64,000 nt of DNA from Ascarosepion bandense. Its lineage: Eukaryota; Mollusca; Cephalopoda; Sepiida; Sepiidae. Below the pieces are notes generated by a model. That model made no database searches. It saw only the letters and a program-made list of their open reading frames with translations, and was not told where the DNA came from. How positions within the stretch are numbered: the first letter of the stretch is position 1; the number at the start of each line of letters is the position of its first letter. The DNA is taken from positions 372,001 through 436,000 of the forward strand of contig JBBBDQ010001271.1 of the NCBI GenBank assembly GCA_037127315.1, read 5' to 3'. This document shows positions 1 through 10,736 of the stretch, piece after piece. Both the position numbers and the translations under genes were made by a program.

Positions 1-234
1 CACAGTGTCCGCCATGCGGCTTTTCTCTTAGTTTTGTCTCTCCCTAATCCCGGGCCAAAGGCCACGTGATGCATCATAACAATTTTAAATACGAGCAAAT
101 GATATTTTTATTTTATCCTATTTTATTGTTTTATTTTTTGCTTTTATCATTAAGAAAATCAGCATCTATCAGTCTCTTGTTGTCATGGCAACGCATTCAC
201 CCAGTCGCTCACAATGACGGCAGCTACATATTTA

Positions 235-803
235 TTTCTGTTGGTTTTGATTTTTTTCGTATACATATTTTATTTTGTTTTATCTTTTCTTACGTTTGAA
301 TTTTTCATGGCTAGGTTTTCCTTTTTCTTCTCTTCTCACTTTTTTTTTTCTTTATTTTTATTATTTAATTTTGCTTTTTATTGATTTGTTCTACTTTATA
401 TTTTTCTTTTTCCGGTTCAAAATGTTTGCTATAGCTGGCTTTCCTTGTCAAAGTAATGTTACAATATTGTCTATTAAGTCTTACACACATCTTTTTTTGC
501 GGTAGCATAACCTCCCATATCACTTAATTCATATAATTGGCTGACCTTGTTTTTATTTATTTCTTCATTTTGATTTTATATGATATTATTTTTTAATCTT
601 TTTGCTGTATATTACAAAATTAACCATATTTTACTGTCAGATGATCGTCTTTTAAGCGCGAAACATTATAGTTACTGACCTGTAATATGCTATTATTATA
701 GCAATGATAATAATTACCATGTATTAAGTATACTTTTATTGAGTACTTTTTAAATGTAAATATCTAACTTTGGAATGTACTAACATTAGTAACAGCTACT
801 AAT

Positions 804-863
<60 letters not shown>

Positions 864-945
864 TGTGTGTATTAGCAAAATTGCATTGTGGATAACTTGT
901 ACGTTATAATGAAGCAATTTATGAACAATTACATTTAAAACAAAA
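235..945. repeat. Inverted segmental-duplication arm (partner 47,047-47,738)
   Basis: Read on the opposite strand, this block matches 47,047-47,738 closely. Both hold the same run of sequence around a (TA)n tract, a GCGCGAAACATTATAG-type segment and the start of an AT-rich region. The small reading frames here are T-rich and show no protein features. Bases 1-234 show no recognisable feature. Confidence 0.8.
807..860. repeat. (TA)n microsatellite
   Basis: An uninterrupted AT dinucleotide run of about 54 bp inside the duplicated block. The partner copy at 47.13-47.17 kb also has (TA)n, with a different length. Confidence 0.97.
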
Positions 946-1404
946 TGGTTGAAAAATTGAAAGATTAAAGAAAGATTGAAAAATGTTAGATTCCAATCAA
1001 AATAATTTATGTTTGAAATACACCAGAGTATTTCGCTTATTAGAAATAGTAAATTCAATAATTCATCTTTCAATTAAAACTAAAATAAAAGTTTCAAGAA
1101 GACTTTTTTTTTCAATAAAATTTAAAATTAAGATATCAAAAAGGAGTAGAGTTAACTAGTTTTAAGTTAAAGTTTCTTAAAAATGATTATATATTGACAG
1201 CTGTGCTTAGGAGATTATCGTATTATCATTTTATGGTAGTAACTGTTTGCTCAGTCTTACTTGTCTTGCGTTTCCTGTCTTTCCGCTTACATCACAGAAA
1301 ATATTTATCTTGTTAATTTTTGAGACAGGCTACTTCTATCAAACATGAGGTGTATGGATATACAATAATTGTACTGCACCATCCAAATAAAATATAGTGT
1401 CCGA

Positions 1405-1405
1405 C

Positions 1406-1467
<62 letters not shown>
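1405..1467. repeat. (CTAT)n microsatellite
   Basis: About 15 uninterrupted ATCT/CTAT units. The partner copy at 56.25-56.30 kb has about 11 units, so the tract has changed length since duplication. Confidence 0.97.
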
Positions 1468-1892
1468 TAGCTTTTCTCTAAATCTCTACTTCTCAGTTAC
1501 CCTCTTAAGCCCATCTATAACAACAGCATTATATGAAACCAGAAACATTAGCCATATTTTTGAACAGATAATACCTTCATACAACTGTTTCTGTTTAATA
1601 TGCACAGCAAAGTCTTCATCGTTCTGTTCGTCCTAATCGAGGTCACACGAGCGAACTATTCTCATGCAAAACCTCATATATTTGTCCTGAATTGTCTTAA
1701 TTTTCCAAAGAAATATAAGACTTCCTTTGAAAAATATTCGATCACATTTAACAATTTATGTACTTATTATTCTTTATAGTAATGCTAAACTGTAACTCAA
1801 GGCATCTTCTTGAATAGCCTCGCCAGATGTAGACATTCATATGGATGTCATGCATAGATCAAAACTATCTCAGAAATATATAATAAGCGATT

Positions 1893-2398
1893 GTCTGTGA
1901 CGGCTAATTGATATCAGCTTCGTTTTGGAAGCATTAATATTTACTAGCCATTCTTTCCCCAGTCCACCAAGGATTGGAGTTCCTTCGCGAGCTCGGCAGC
2001 GAGGTTCGCGTTGTCACTCACACCAGATTTTTGATCGAGGCGAAAGTAAACTGTGGTGTCATCGGCGTACTTAGGAACTTATTTCTTCGAGGAGATCGTT
2101 AATGTAGATCAGAAAGAGCGTAGGACCAAGGATAGAGCCTTGAGGGACACCTGCGTACGTATGGTAGTTTTGGGAGGTATGTCCGTTTAATACTACCTTC
2201 GATGTGCGATTAGAGAGGAATGACTGGATTAAGTCAAACAAATATCCAGTTATACAATAGCTCCACAGTTTGCGTAGGAGGTCAGCATGCCAGACTCTGT
2301 CGAACGCTTTGGCACATTTCTTCAAGACTATGATTGGGATTTCGTCTCCTCCGCTCGCTTTGTGAGGGTCAAGTTTTGAGATTATGTTAGAGACCATG
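1893..2398 (-). pseudogene. Non-LTR retrotransposon RT fragment, LINE copy 1
   Basis: On the minus strand, the open part at 2,397-2,071 shows SKLDPHKASGGDEIP, then AKAFDRVWHADLL, then GVPQGSILGPTLFLIYINDL. These are the RT palm region before motif A, motif A and motif B of a jockey/CR1-type LINE. The text jumps from KKCA straight to KAFDRVW, so the roughly 100 residues that normally separate them (present in the copy at 45.2-45.7 kb) are deleted. Beyond 2,071 the frame is broken; traces of the YxDD-containing continuation (KSGV, NANLAAEL) persist to about 1,900, where the segmental-duplication deletion cuts it. Dead copy, truncated at both ends. Confidence 0.85.
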
Positions 2399-3689
2399 GT
2401 ATATAAAATATATAACTCGATCTTGTCGAATGGTTTAAGTTGGCTTCAGCGAAGCAAAATCAAGCTCTTCTTTAACTGTAATGAAAAATAACAAATATTA
2501 GTCATTTTCAGATTGAGTGCAATCCAATTAATTTAATACTTCAATATTAAACGATTATATAACGATGAATTATTATGTTAGGCCTCTTTAGCAGTGATAC
2601 AGATACCATTTAAACCAGTACTAACATTGGCGACAAGTCCTCATTTTTCGCAGAGTTTTATCATCTGTCATTCGCTTGTGAACTGCATCCGAGTCACACT
2701 CAGATCTTGGTGCATACTGATGCGAACGACAAGGCAGTGTAGAGTCGTCATTGACCGGGAAATGGATAGGGAGGTGAGTTCTTAAGATGAGAAAAAAGAA
2801 TTAGAAATTACCTAAAGTTTGTTGATAGTTACTAATCGATATTTAGTTACAACACAAATATATACCACTGAGTGAGAATCAAACTCACAAAAATGGTAAT
2901 AAAGATTAGATTTATTACTGCTAATTAATACAACGAAGAAAACTTAAATTGTATGAATTAAAAAATTAAGTTGTATGAATCAGTATTTGAAATTAGCTAC
3001 AGGCATTGTTGCATACAAACAAGATGCAGTTGGCTCATAAAAATTAACAGGGGGATCAGTTCACTGAAATAGCAATGATTTTGTGTTAATTTAACCATTG
3101 ACTCAAGATTTACTTAGTGGGATTCTTCAAGAAGCTAGAGGTGGTAGCAGCTTAATGGTTGAAAGGAGGGTGGGCCGAATTTAGATTGGGATTGAAGTAG
3201 TTCATATCTACTTCGCAATAAGTGCTTGTTGGAAAAGTAGCAAGTATTTGTATTTGCACTTCAACTATGGGTAAAATATTTTTCTTTTGAAAAATAGAAA
3301 AAATATAAAATAAAAAAATAATTTAAATATTTAATTAATTAATTAAAAAAATCACAAATATTTGAGAGGAGAGTGAGCCGAGTTTAGATTGCGACTGAAG
3401 TAGTTCATATCTATTTCGCAATAAGACCCTTTAAGAAGCGAGCCGCTATTCGTCTCTGCTATCAACTATGAGTAAAAGATTATTTTTAAAAAAAACAGAA
3501 AAAATTACTGTAAAATTTTAATTAATTAATTTTTAAAAAATTAGAATATTGTAAAAAAACTGACAAAATATTTTCGTGGATGTAGAACCAGTCCAGATTG
3601 CGACTGAAATAGTTTAAAGAGAGCTAGTATTCGTCTCTGCTGCTGTTCTTTTATCTGCTGTGTCTCTGCAGGATATAAGCGATCATGAC

Positions 3690-4010
3690 TCTTCACATCT
3701 TCCTGTCTCTTAAAAAGTTTTTAATTTTTTATATTTTTCGCAAACTTTATTCTGCCACCCATTTGCTGAAGCCAATCATGTTACTCGCTGCTTTCATCTG
3801 TTCCTCTTTCCCCACAGCCTGTCACGTGAGTATCAGATATTACAAGCGGTTCTTCGACTTTACGTTCCTCAGGAATTTCAACTTCATCTTCCTGGTGTTA
3901 AGTATCAGTTTCCTCTTTTTTTTTTTTACTATTCTCTCCGAACCATCATTGTTACTCACATGTTTGATTCATGGCATCCTCAACATCTTTCTGTAAAACC
4001 ACATTTCTGT
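3690..4010 (-). pseudogene. LINE 3' coding remnant (endonuclease-RT family)
   Basis: The minus strand reads FYRKMLRMP followed by HVSNN. This is a decayed form of the C-terminal RRMLRISW-type segment of a non-LTR element often annotated as craniofacial development protein 2-like. A better copy in the same orientation is at 61,630-61,880, and the DNA of the two regions is alignable. The long + strand frame here is its antisense. Confidence 0.55.
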
Positions 4011-5100
4011 TGCTGCAAATCTCTTGACATTTTGCCAAAGAGAATATCTTTGAAATCAAAAGATTGCATTTTGAGACAAATAATTCCACCCCGTAAATCT
4101 TATTTGGTGAACAAATTTCAGAACCATTAGGTTTATTGCAGTCTTATGGTCTGCAATGATTCTGCCCGAATACAGAAATATTTCAGAATTTTGAATAACA
4201 CACACACACACAAAAATATATTCTAGAATATATTATATTATATATAACTGAATCGGTTTATCTAACATGATTTCAATTGAGAAAGTCTTACTACGATATA
4301 TGAATATATATTTTACGGAAAACTCCGGAGATTGCCGAAACTGAATTGACAAAATTTCTGCTGATTGACAATGGTGATTGTGGAACTCTTAAAGTGGAGG
4401 GGCTACTTAGGGGCCGAGATATTTCTGAGGAGAGTGGCAACATCAAATATCGTTTTAATTTACTACACCTCTATAGTATACACAACCTAGTAATAAGTTT
4501 GAGTATAAGTAAATTACTTCACTCAATTAAACGGAATAACTTTTCATTCTTATTAGTGAAGTTCTAATCTATGCTTGTTCTCTTTTACACTCTCAGGCTG
4601 TCTGAAGTTATCTGTTTTTCCCCCAAATTGGTCACTGTATTTGTCCTTAAATGCTAAATGAAATAAAAAAAACTCAGAAGGAAAACTGAGACTGATCAGT
4701 TTCATATATGCTTGAAGCTTATAAAATTCGGTGGGCCAACTGAGAGGCCAGCGAAAATTATGGTGGAGTCTTGGCCCTTTCTGGTCCCCCGTATTATCGC
4801 CACTGCTGGTATAAAAAAATATATAAATATACAGAATAAGAGGCAAAGTTTATACGGATATGTGAGGAAAATATAATTCTAGAATCCACAATGCCACGCA
4901 CATTAAAGTAAACGGCCATCATTCCCCCATATTCCATTGAACAGCTTGTTCCTGACTCTCAAGAGGATGTTTTCCCGATCACTATAATCGTAACCTGTTC
5001 AAGTTTAGGGTTTCCTTTCATATCCTCAAAAACTCAAAAAATGTTCCAAACTTTGTAATTCTGTATTTCGAGTGACTCATGAACCTTGTACAGATTGAAC
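4011..5100. other. No recognisable feature
   Basis: AT-rich sequence with short CA and TATA runs near 4.20-4.25 kb. Neither the small + strand frame at 4,346-4,567 nor the minus frame at 4,553-4,846 shows a domain, signal peptide or repeat homology that I recognise. Confidence 0.5.
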
Positions 5101-5109
5101 ATTACTGTA

Positions 5110-5650
5110 AAAAAAACTTGACTGGAACAGATTAAGATAGTAGTGACTAAAGAAGTATTCTCTTGGGAGTTTGTTCCACGGGCAAGTGGTTCGTGGGAAG
5201 AAGCTGCTTGAGTGGAACTTACATCTTACCAGTGAATAGGAAGGACATGATGTTGGTTGCTACAATGTTCGTGGTATGACGGGTCTTCTTAGCTGCTAAT
5301 GTCATGACTGGTGGAACTAAGGAGTGAACACTTTCCATGGAAATAGCGATAGAGCTCCGTGAGGTTTGCGACGTCTCATCTTTGCGAAAGTGGGTTGAGA
5401 AGTTGAAAATAATTCATAGCCTTCAAGGACGCGGAAAAATGAAAAGTGAAGACCGGGCAGCTCCCGCTCATATATAACAGCAATACTACATTTTTGGACT
5501 GATGTGGCTCTTGTAAATGTAGAGCATAGGAGTGAGATACATGTTGAAGCGGTACAGGGAAGCGTCCATTTTTGCAGTAACTTTAGCGATGGATAGTATG
5601 TACAAATTCCACTCGAGCTCTGGGTTGTTTCAGTCGTAAGGGGCACTCAA
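5110..5650 (-). pseudogene. LINE RT C-terminal remnant
   Basis: Minus-strand frames contain a broken LYIYKSHISPKM segment, followed by a YCCYI piece with a stop where the family has an IWAGA-like motif, then HSLVPPVMT and VEQTP. This order (YKS..RP..EYC..IWAG, then SLVPP, then WN.LP) is the C-terminal thumb and tail of the jockey/CR1-like LINEs that recur in this window. At least two frameshifts and several stops are present. The fragment matches the 3' part of the better copy at 57.8-59.1 kb in arrangement. Confidence 0.7.
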
Positions 5651-5984
5651 AGTATGAGGCCACCCAGATGAAACTTTACTTCACTACGATCTGTGAAGAC
5701 TCCGATGGCATCAGGCATGTTTGTGGAGTGTATGGAGAAGATAGTAGCTAGCAGAAAAACGATTAGTAAATTTTCTCTAATGTAGCAAGATAAGACCACC
5801 TGTTGAAAAGTGGCTGCCAGTAATTCGATCTGCTTATACAGTCGTCCTTACTCTGAAAATGAGGATTGGCAGCCACAATCCAAAGACGTTATAACATATG
5901 GAATTGCTTTTTCCACATAATGCTTAACACATCACGTAAGAAATCATGGGCCTAACTATTAAAACAACTACTTTTAGACAAAGT

Positions 5985-6110
5985 ACAACTTTATTCATCA
6001 ACATAGTCTCCTTATAAGGATTCCAACGCTTCTCTAATACTTCAATGCTTTTTTTGTAGAAAGATCTGTCATCGGCCTCGAAATGCGCCTCAGTTTCCGA
6101 TATCACTTTC
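5985..6110 (-). pseudogene. mariner-type transposase C-terminal remnant
   Basis: The minus strand reads AHFEADDRSFYKKSIEVLEKRWN. A one-base frameshift later comes GDYVDE and a stop. This resembles the extreme C-terminus of Tc1/mariner-like transposases, where an FY..GI..L..RW.. block precedes the stop. Only about 40 residues remain, and no DDE catalytic residue is included. Confidence 0.65.
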
Positions 6111-6590
6111 TTATCCTTTGTAAAGAGCTAAGAAAGAGAAGAAGAGAGGAATAAGCGCGGGGTGATGGCCAGGAGAGATGAGACAGAGGCAAAACACAAG
6201 GCATTCACGAAATGACATCGACTGATATGATGGCAATCAAACTTACACCAGATTGGAGACATGCCTCGCGAAGTAGAGAGAACATTTTCCTTGTTTATTA
6301 CTTTCTCTCGCTTTCTCTCTCAGGTAAGTGATAAGGAGCGACTGAGACTGAATTGTTGATCGATTCCGAAAAAGACCACCCATGTAAGGATGGAAATTAT
6401 AATTAACGCTTGCAGGTAAATGTAAAAAGTCAACAAGCCTTGCATCCAAACTTTCAGATCGGAAGATATTAGTGCGAAATTGTAAGCGGGTGATTTAAGC
6501 CAGATACTCGAAATTGTCATTAGACTTTTATGGAAAAATATTTCGGTCACTTACCGACCGCACCAATATCGAGTCGTTTTATACAAAGGC

Positions 6591-6592
<2 letters not shown>

Positions 6593-6641
<49 letters not shown>
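6593..6641. repeat. (GT)n microsatellite
   Basis: About 24 GT units on the + strand. It generates several spurious VCVC/THTH reading frames on both strands. Confidence 0.98.
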
Positions 6642-6642
<1 letters not shown>

Positions 6643-6734
6643 TGTCCTTTATACAAATCCACAATTTTCATCCGATTCTCACCAAACTTCACACAAATAT
6701 TCTTTATGTCTTTTTTGTTCGATTTCCCCTCCGA

Positions 6735-7150
6735 TATTGGAAATCGATACCCCGATATCCGATCAGGTCTGATCAAGATCAGGATTTCAGCCATTTCATC
6801 GTGGTTCTTGCTACAGAATTTGCTCTAACTTGATAAAATTATAGTTTTTTGTCTCAAACATTAGTAGATCTTCTTAGACAACTCATTTTACCCGATATCA
6901 AAAATCGATACCCCCGATATTCGATCAAATCTGAATAAAAACCGATATTCAGACATCAATATTGGTCATTTTCTCCAATTTTACTTATGATGATTACGAT
7001 AAATTTTCATGGACTTATGTTAGTTTATCCTTGGATGATTTATTTGACTCCGATATTGAAAATCGATATCCCAATATTCTATCGGGTATGATCAAAATCA
7101 GGTTTTCAGCCCTTTTACTATGACTTTTGCTTCGGGTTTTGGTTTTAGGT
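6735..7150. repeat. Three degenerate ~160-bp tandem repeats
   Basis: Near 6,735, 6,895 and 7,050 the same pattern recurs: CCGATATTGG-like text, AATCGATA, CCGATATTCGATC, then a GATCA..ATCAG segment and TTTCAGCC. The units are dense in the self-complementary words ATCGAT and GATATC. No coding potential is apparent. Confidence 0.65.
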
Positions 7151-7689
7151 AGGTATAATTGTAGTTCTTGGTCTCAGCCATGAAAGCATTTACTCATTTT
7201 TCCTTCAATCTACGGTTTCGCTTTGACTGGAAACAACTGTTGCTTTTCAGCCTATTTAACTTAAATTCATCCTTAAATTTTCAGGTTTTCGATGTGATGG
7301 GTTGTCACACATTGATTTTACAGATAATAATTCGCACATATGGTGCTGCACGAAACTGTATTCACACATTAATTAGCTTCACGAGTTTTAATCGAATGAT
7401 TGATTGGCCACGTCAGTTGAATTATGCTAGACTAAACAGATCTATTCAAATTACAGCCGTCTGATTGAGAATCGCTTTCATATTCAATTTTAGCATTTTG
7501 TGGAACCCTAAACCTGCACTTTTGTGATTGGTATCTCGCTGCACTTAACTCAAACTCCAGTCTACAACTTGCAAGGTTGCTTATACGCACATTTTGCTAT
7601 TCTGATTTCATTGTAATTCCTTCAAAACGACCAATGTTGGCTACGTAATTACACAAATATCTCCATTAGTTCGTTCTTATTAAAATCCA

Positions 7690-9153
7690 TGCCACCCCAA
7701 AAAATGGTTTATTGGGCGCCGAAGCGCTTCGACATCAGAAAAGAGGGCAACAAGGGCCAACAAAATACCATCTGTTAGTGCTGTGCGATTATCGCAAAAC
7801 GTAATGAGTTCAGCAGAACGTAGGGCAATTAAAACTTATGATAATCGTTCCATTAGGTTATCCAAGTGATTGCTTCGTAAAAATTCTTAGGCGCTCTAGG
7901 TTAGATAACTCTATACGGGCTGAGATTAATGCTCAAGCTACTGCTTATAGGGCCGTTTTAAGGGCTTCTGAAAGTACAGAGCAGAGACGGTCTTGACGCT
8001 TAACGGACACCACTGCTAAGGTACGTTCACCGGCTGCCGAAAGAACAAAGCAGCCACAGTCTCAGTGATTAATGGACGCCTCTGCTAAGTTAAGTTCACG
8101 GGCGACTGAAAGGACAGAGCAGCGACCGTCTTGGCGCTTAACGGACACCGCTGCTAAGGTAAATTCACAGGCTGCCGAAAGTTCAGAACAGCCACAGTCT
8201 CGGCGATTAATGGACGCTACTGCTTAGGTACGTTCACGGCCTTCTGAAATTACAGAGCAGCGACGGTCTTGGGGTTTAATGGACAATGATGATAATGTAC
8301 GTTCACAGGCTGCCGAAAGTACAGAGCAGCCACAATCCCGGCGATTAATGGACGTCACTGCTAGGCTACGTTCACGGGCTTCTGAAAGTACCGAGCAGCG
8401 ACGGTCTTGGCGCTTAACAGACACTGCTGCCAATGTATATACACCGGCTGCTGAAAATACAGAGCAGCCACAGTCCCGGCGATTAATGGACGCCACTGCT
8501 AAGGTTCGTTCACGGGCTTCTGAAAGTACAGAGCAGCGACGGTCTTGGCGTTTAACGGACACTGCTGCTAAGGTACATTCACAGGCTGCCAAACGTACGG
8601 AGCAGACACAGTCTCTGTGATTAATGGACGCCACTGATAAGGTACTTTCACGGGCTTCCGAAAGTACAAAGCATCGACTGTCCGATGCTTAACGCACGCC
8701 TCTCCTAAGGCACGTTTACGGGCTGCCGGAAGCACAGAGCATCGACGGCCTTGGCGATTAATGAACGCCACTGCTAAGGTGCGTTCACGGGCTTCTGAAA
8801 TTACAGGTCAGTGACGGACAGTTTAACGGACACCACTGCTAAGGTACGTTCACAGGCTGCCAAAGTACAGAGCACCTACAGTCTCGGCGAGTAATGGACG
8901 CCATTGCTAAGTTACATTCACGGGCTTCTGAAAATATAGAGAAGCAAAGGTCTCGGCGCTTAACGGGCGCCTCTGCTAAGGCACGTTCACGGGCTGCCGA
9001 AAGTACAGATATTCGACGTCCTCGGCGTTTAATGGACGCCGCTGCTAAGGCAGATGAAAGTTCAGAACAGCGGAGGGCTCGTAATTTAAGCAACTGTGCC
9101 TCTACTTCAGCTTCGCTGGCTGCCGAAATTACAGAAGAATGTTTTTTACACTG
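7690..9153 (+). pseudogene. Degenerate coding array of 23-residue repeats, Helitron-like N-terminus
   Basis: The region starts with a short frame MPPQKMVYWAPKRF. A shifted frame with SSAERRAIKTYDNRSIRLS follows, and then from about 7,960 an array of 69-bp units. Each unit encodes roughly MDATAKVRSRASESTEQRRSWRL, alternating between SWRLTDTA and SRRLMDAT versions. The longest intact stretches are 8,279-8,620 (113 codons) and 8,894-9,154. Arg/Ser/Glu-rich repeats ending RRARNLSNCAST resemble the variable N-terminal part of Helitron-type Rep/helicase proteins of invertebrates. No Rep HUH motif or helicase domain follows, so the Helitron link is a family-resemblance inference. Stops interrupt several units. 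The array is sharply GC-richer than its surroundings. The minus-strand frames are its antisense. Confidence 0.55.
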
Positions 9154-9411
9154 AATTTCTGTTTGGCTGCCAACCATTGGAGAATCTTTCCGGTAACCGG
9201 CAGCCCCCGGTCCCCCTTAGTCTCTGCGTCTGTGGGCATCTCATGGCAAGCTTAGGTATCCTCATCAGGAAAAACCACTATATAGGGACGAATGCTTTTA
9301 CCCACAGTCCACAAAAGCGAAGGCTTGGGACAGTGCCCTCTAAAGAGTAGTTCCCCCTAATTAACGTGACCTATGTAACCAGAGTAACCCAAATTAACAT
9401 GGGTTAAATAA

Positions 9412-9560
9412 CAGGACAGACTGGGTTCTATAGCCTTGGCTGGCAACCAGTCTACCGCAGAAAGTAATGGCAACCTACTGTGGGATAATCTTCTGCCCAG
9501 TCAGTCATGCCTCTTTCGAGACATAATCGCCCAAGCGTGTTTCACGTATGGCACTTAACT
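9412..9560 (+). mobile_element. SINE body fragment (tRNA-derived family)
   Basis: The block running from GGGTTCTATAGCCTTGG through GGCAACCAGTCTACCGCAG, CTTTCGAGACATAATCG and GGCACTTAACTGACTG is shared with 23,525-23,680 and, inverted, with 23,868-24,165. The last of these also carries the tRNA-like head. Here only the 3' body is present. Confidence 0.8.
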
Positions 9561-10261
9561 GACTGACTGTTTGTTTTGGGATTCTCTAGAGCCATTCTAC
9601 GTGATTGGAAAAGCGATCGACTTCGCTAAGACCTACAGGATTCATTTTCTCAAAACCATTTTAACTATTGGACAGAGAAAGCGTTTTCTGAACAAATGAC
9701 AGTTTATATATTTCTGAGCAGGTCTGGTGCCATGCATAATATCCATATGAACCATTTGATTTGACAAAGTTATTTAAGAATATGAGTCAATTTTTCATGT
9801 AAATGTTTTTAATTCGAAGCAATCTTATGATTTTGAGTGAAACTCTCTAGCAGAGCCTATTCTATATCAGGTTTCCTTAACATTGTGAGTTCGATTCCAG
9901 CTGTAGGGGGCGTTATCCAGTACAGCAAAGCTTTATATGTTTAAAAACGTTATTCTTTTGAAATCACACAAGTAAACGAAAAAAACAAAACAACCTATTT
10001 TTTAAATAGAAATGATTGAAAACCTATTCAGATATAAAAACGGATTTCACATTTTTACTGATGATGAAATATAGCGTAATTCTTAAGAAATTATGAATAA
10101 AACAGATTACATATTTCTTCAGTCAACAACAATTCATTTACTGTTCCGTTTTGTGCATAGAATTTACCAAACAACCTGGGAGCGTCTTTTTGTTTTGTTT
10201 GATGTGAATCTAATCTTCTAAAGAGATTAACTTTCTGATCATACATCCGGTTTTAGAACGA

Positions 10262-10270
10262 TATATAAAA
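10262..10270 (+). promoter_or_regulatory. TATA box of the WAP-like gene
   Basis: TATATAAAA lies 110 bp upstream of the exon 1 ATG. With the usual ~30-bp spacing, transcription would start near 10,292-10,300 and give a 5' UTR of about 80-90 nt. No other ATG precedes the chosen start in that interval. Confidence 0.65.
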
Positions 10271-10379
10271 GCCAAAATTAAAGACAACCAAAAAACCTTT
10301 CTCTGAAATACGTCGACGAATTGGTTGAAAGTGGCCACATACGATATTAACGTCTAATACATTTATCATCGAAGAGAAG

Positions 10380-10425
10380 ATGAACATTCCGACTGTTTTC
10401 CTTCTATTTGCCTTGTTATCACTAA
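10380..10425 (+). CDS. WAP-like gene exon 1 (signal peptide)
   Basis: It encodes [15 protein letters not shown] plus one base before the donor GTGAGC. The run of hydrophobic residues from V6 to L15 right after the start is a typical secretory signal core. Joined directly to exon 2, the next residues are RKPGDC, leaving no spacer before the first WAP cysteine. Confidence 0.8.
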
Positions 10426-10679
10426 GTGAGCACATTTATAAATTTTACTATTTTCAATTTTATTTCGTTTTTTTAGTCGCACATTGAATATTTCTCCACT
10501 TTTCTTTCCTTTTATTCGTTCGCCAAATTAATATTCATCCTTTCATTGTTTTTATATTTCTTAATTCATTCTTTTCTTTCTTTTAACTTTACATTTTAGC
10601 TTGCTTTACATTTTAATTCCCGTGTTTTAATTTTGTATTCTTTCATGTACATTCCCTGTTTCATTCTCCTTTCTCTCAC

Positions 10680-10736
<57 letters not shown>

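Larger units (their letters stand above)
947..3990. repeat. Direct segmental duplication, copy 1 (partner 55,800-60,590)
   Basis: Near-identical sequence recurs at 55.80-60.59 kb, including the (CTAT)n tract, the LINE fragment and the flanking non-coding sequence. Copy 1 lacks about 1.9 kb present in copy 2 (roughly 56,715-58,600). The junction is near 1,893, where text ending AAATATATAAT joins GCGATTGTCT. Copy 1 also has only one copy of a 128-bp unit that is doubled at 59,653-59,908. Confidence 0.9.

Noticed and set aside
8224..9177. Long minus-strand frames of 136 and 112 codons rich in RRDCGCSVLS-like repeats
   Set aside because: They are the antisense of the 69-bp + strand array. The + strand version gives the more protein-like Glu/Arg/Ser repeat and joins an upstream coding remnant.
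10253..10435. Minus-strand 60-codon frame over exon 1
   Set aside because: It overlaps the TATA box and signal-peptide exon on the other strand and has no features of its own.
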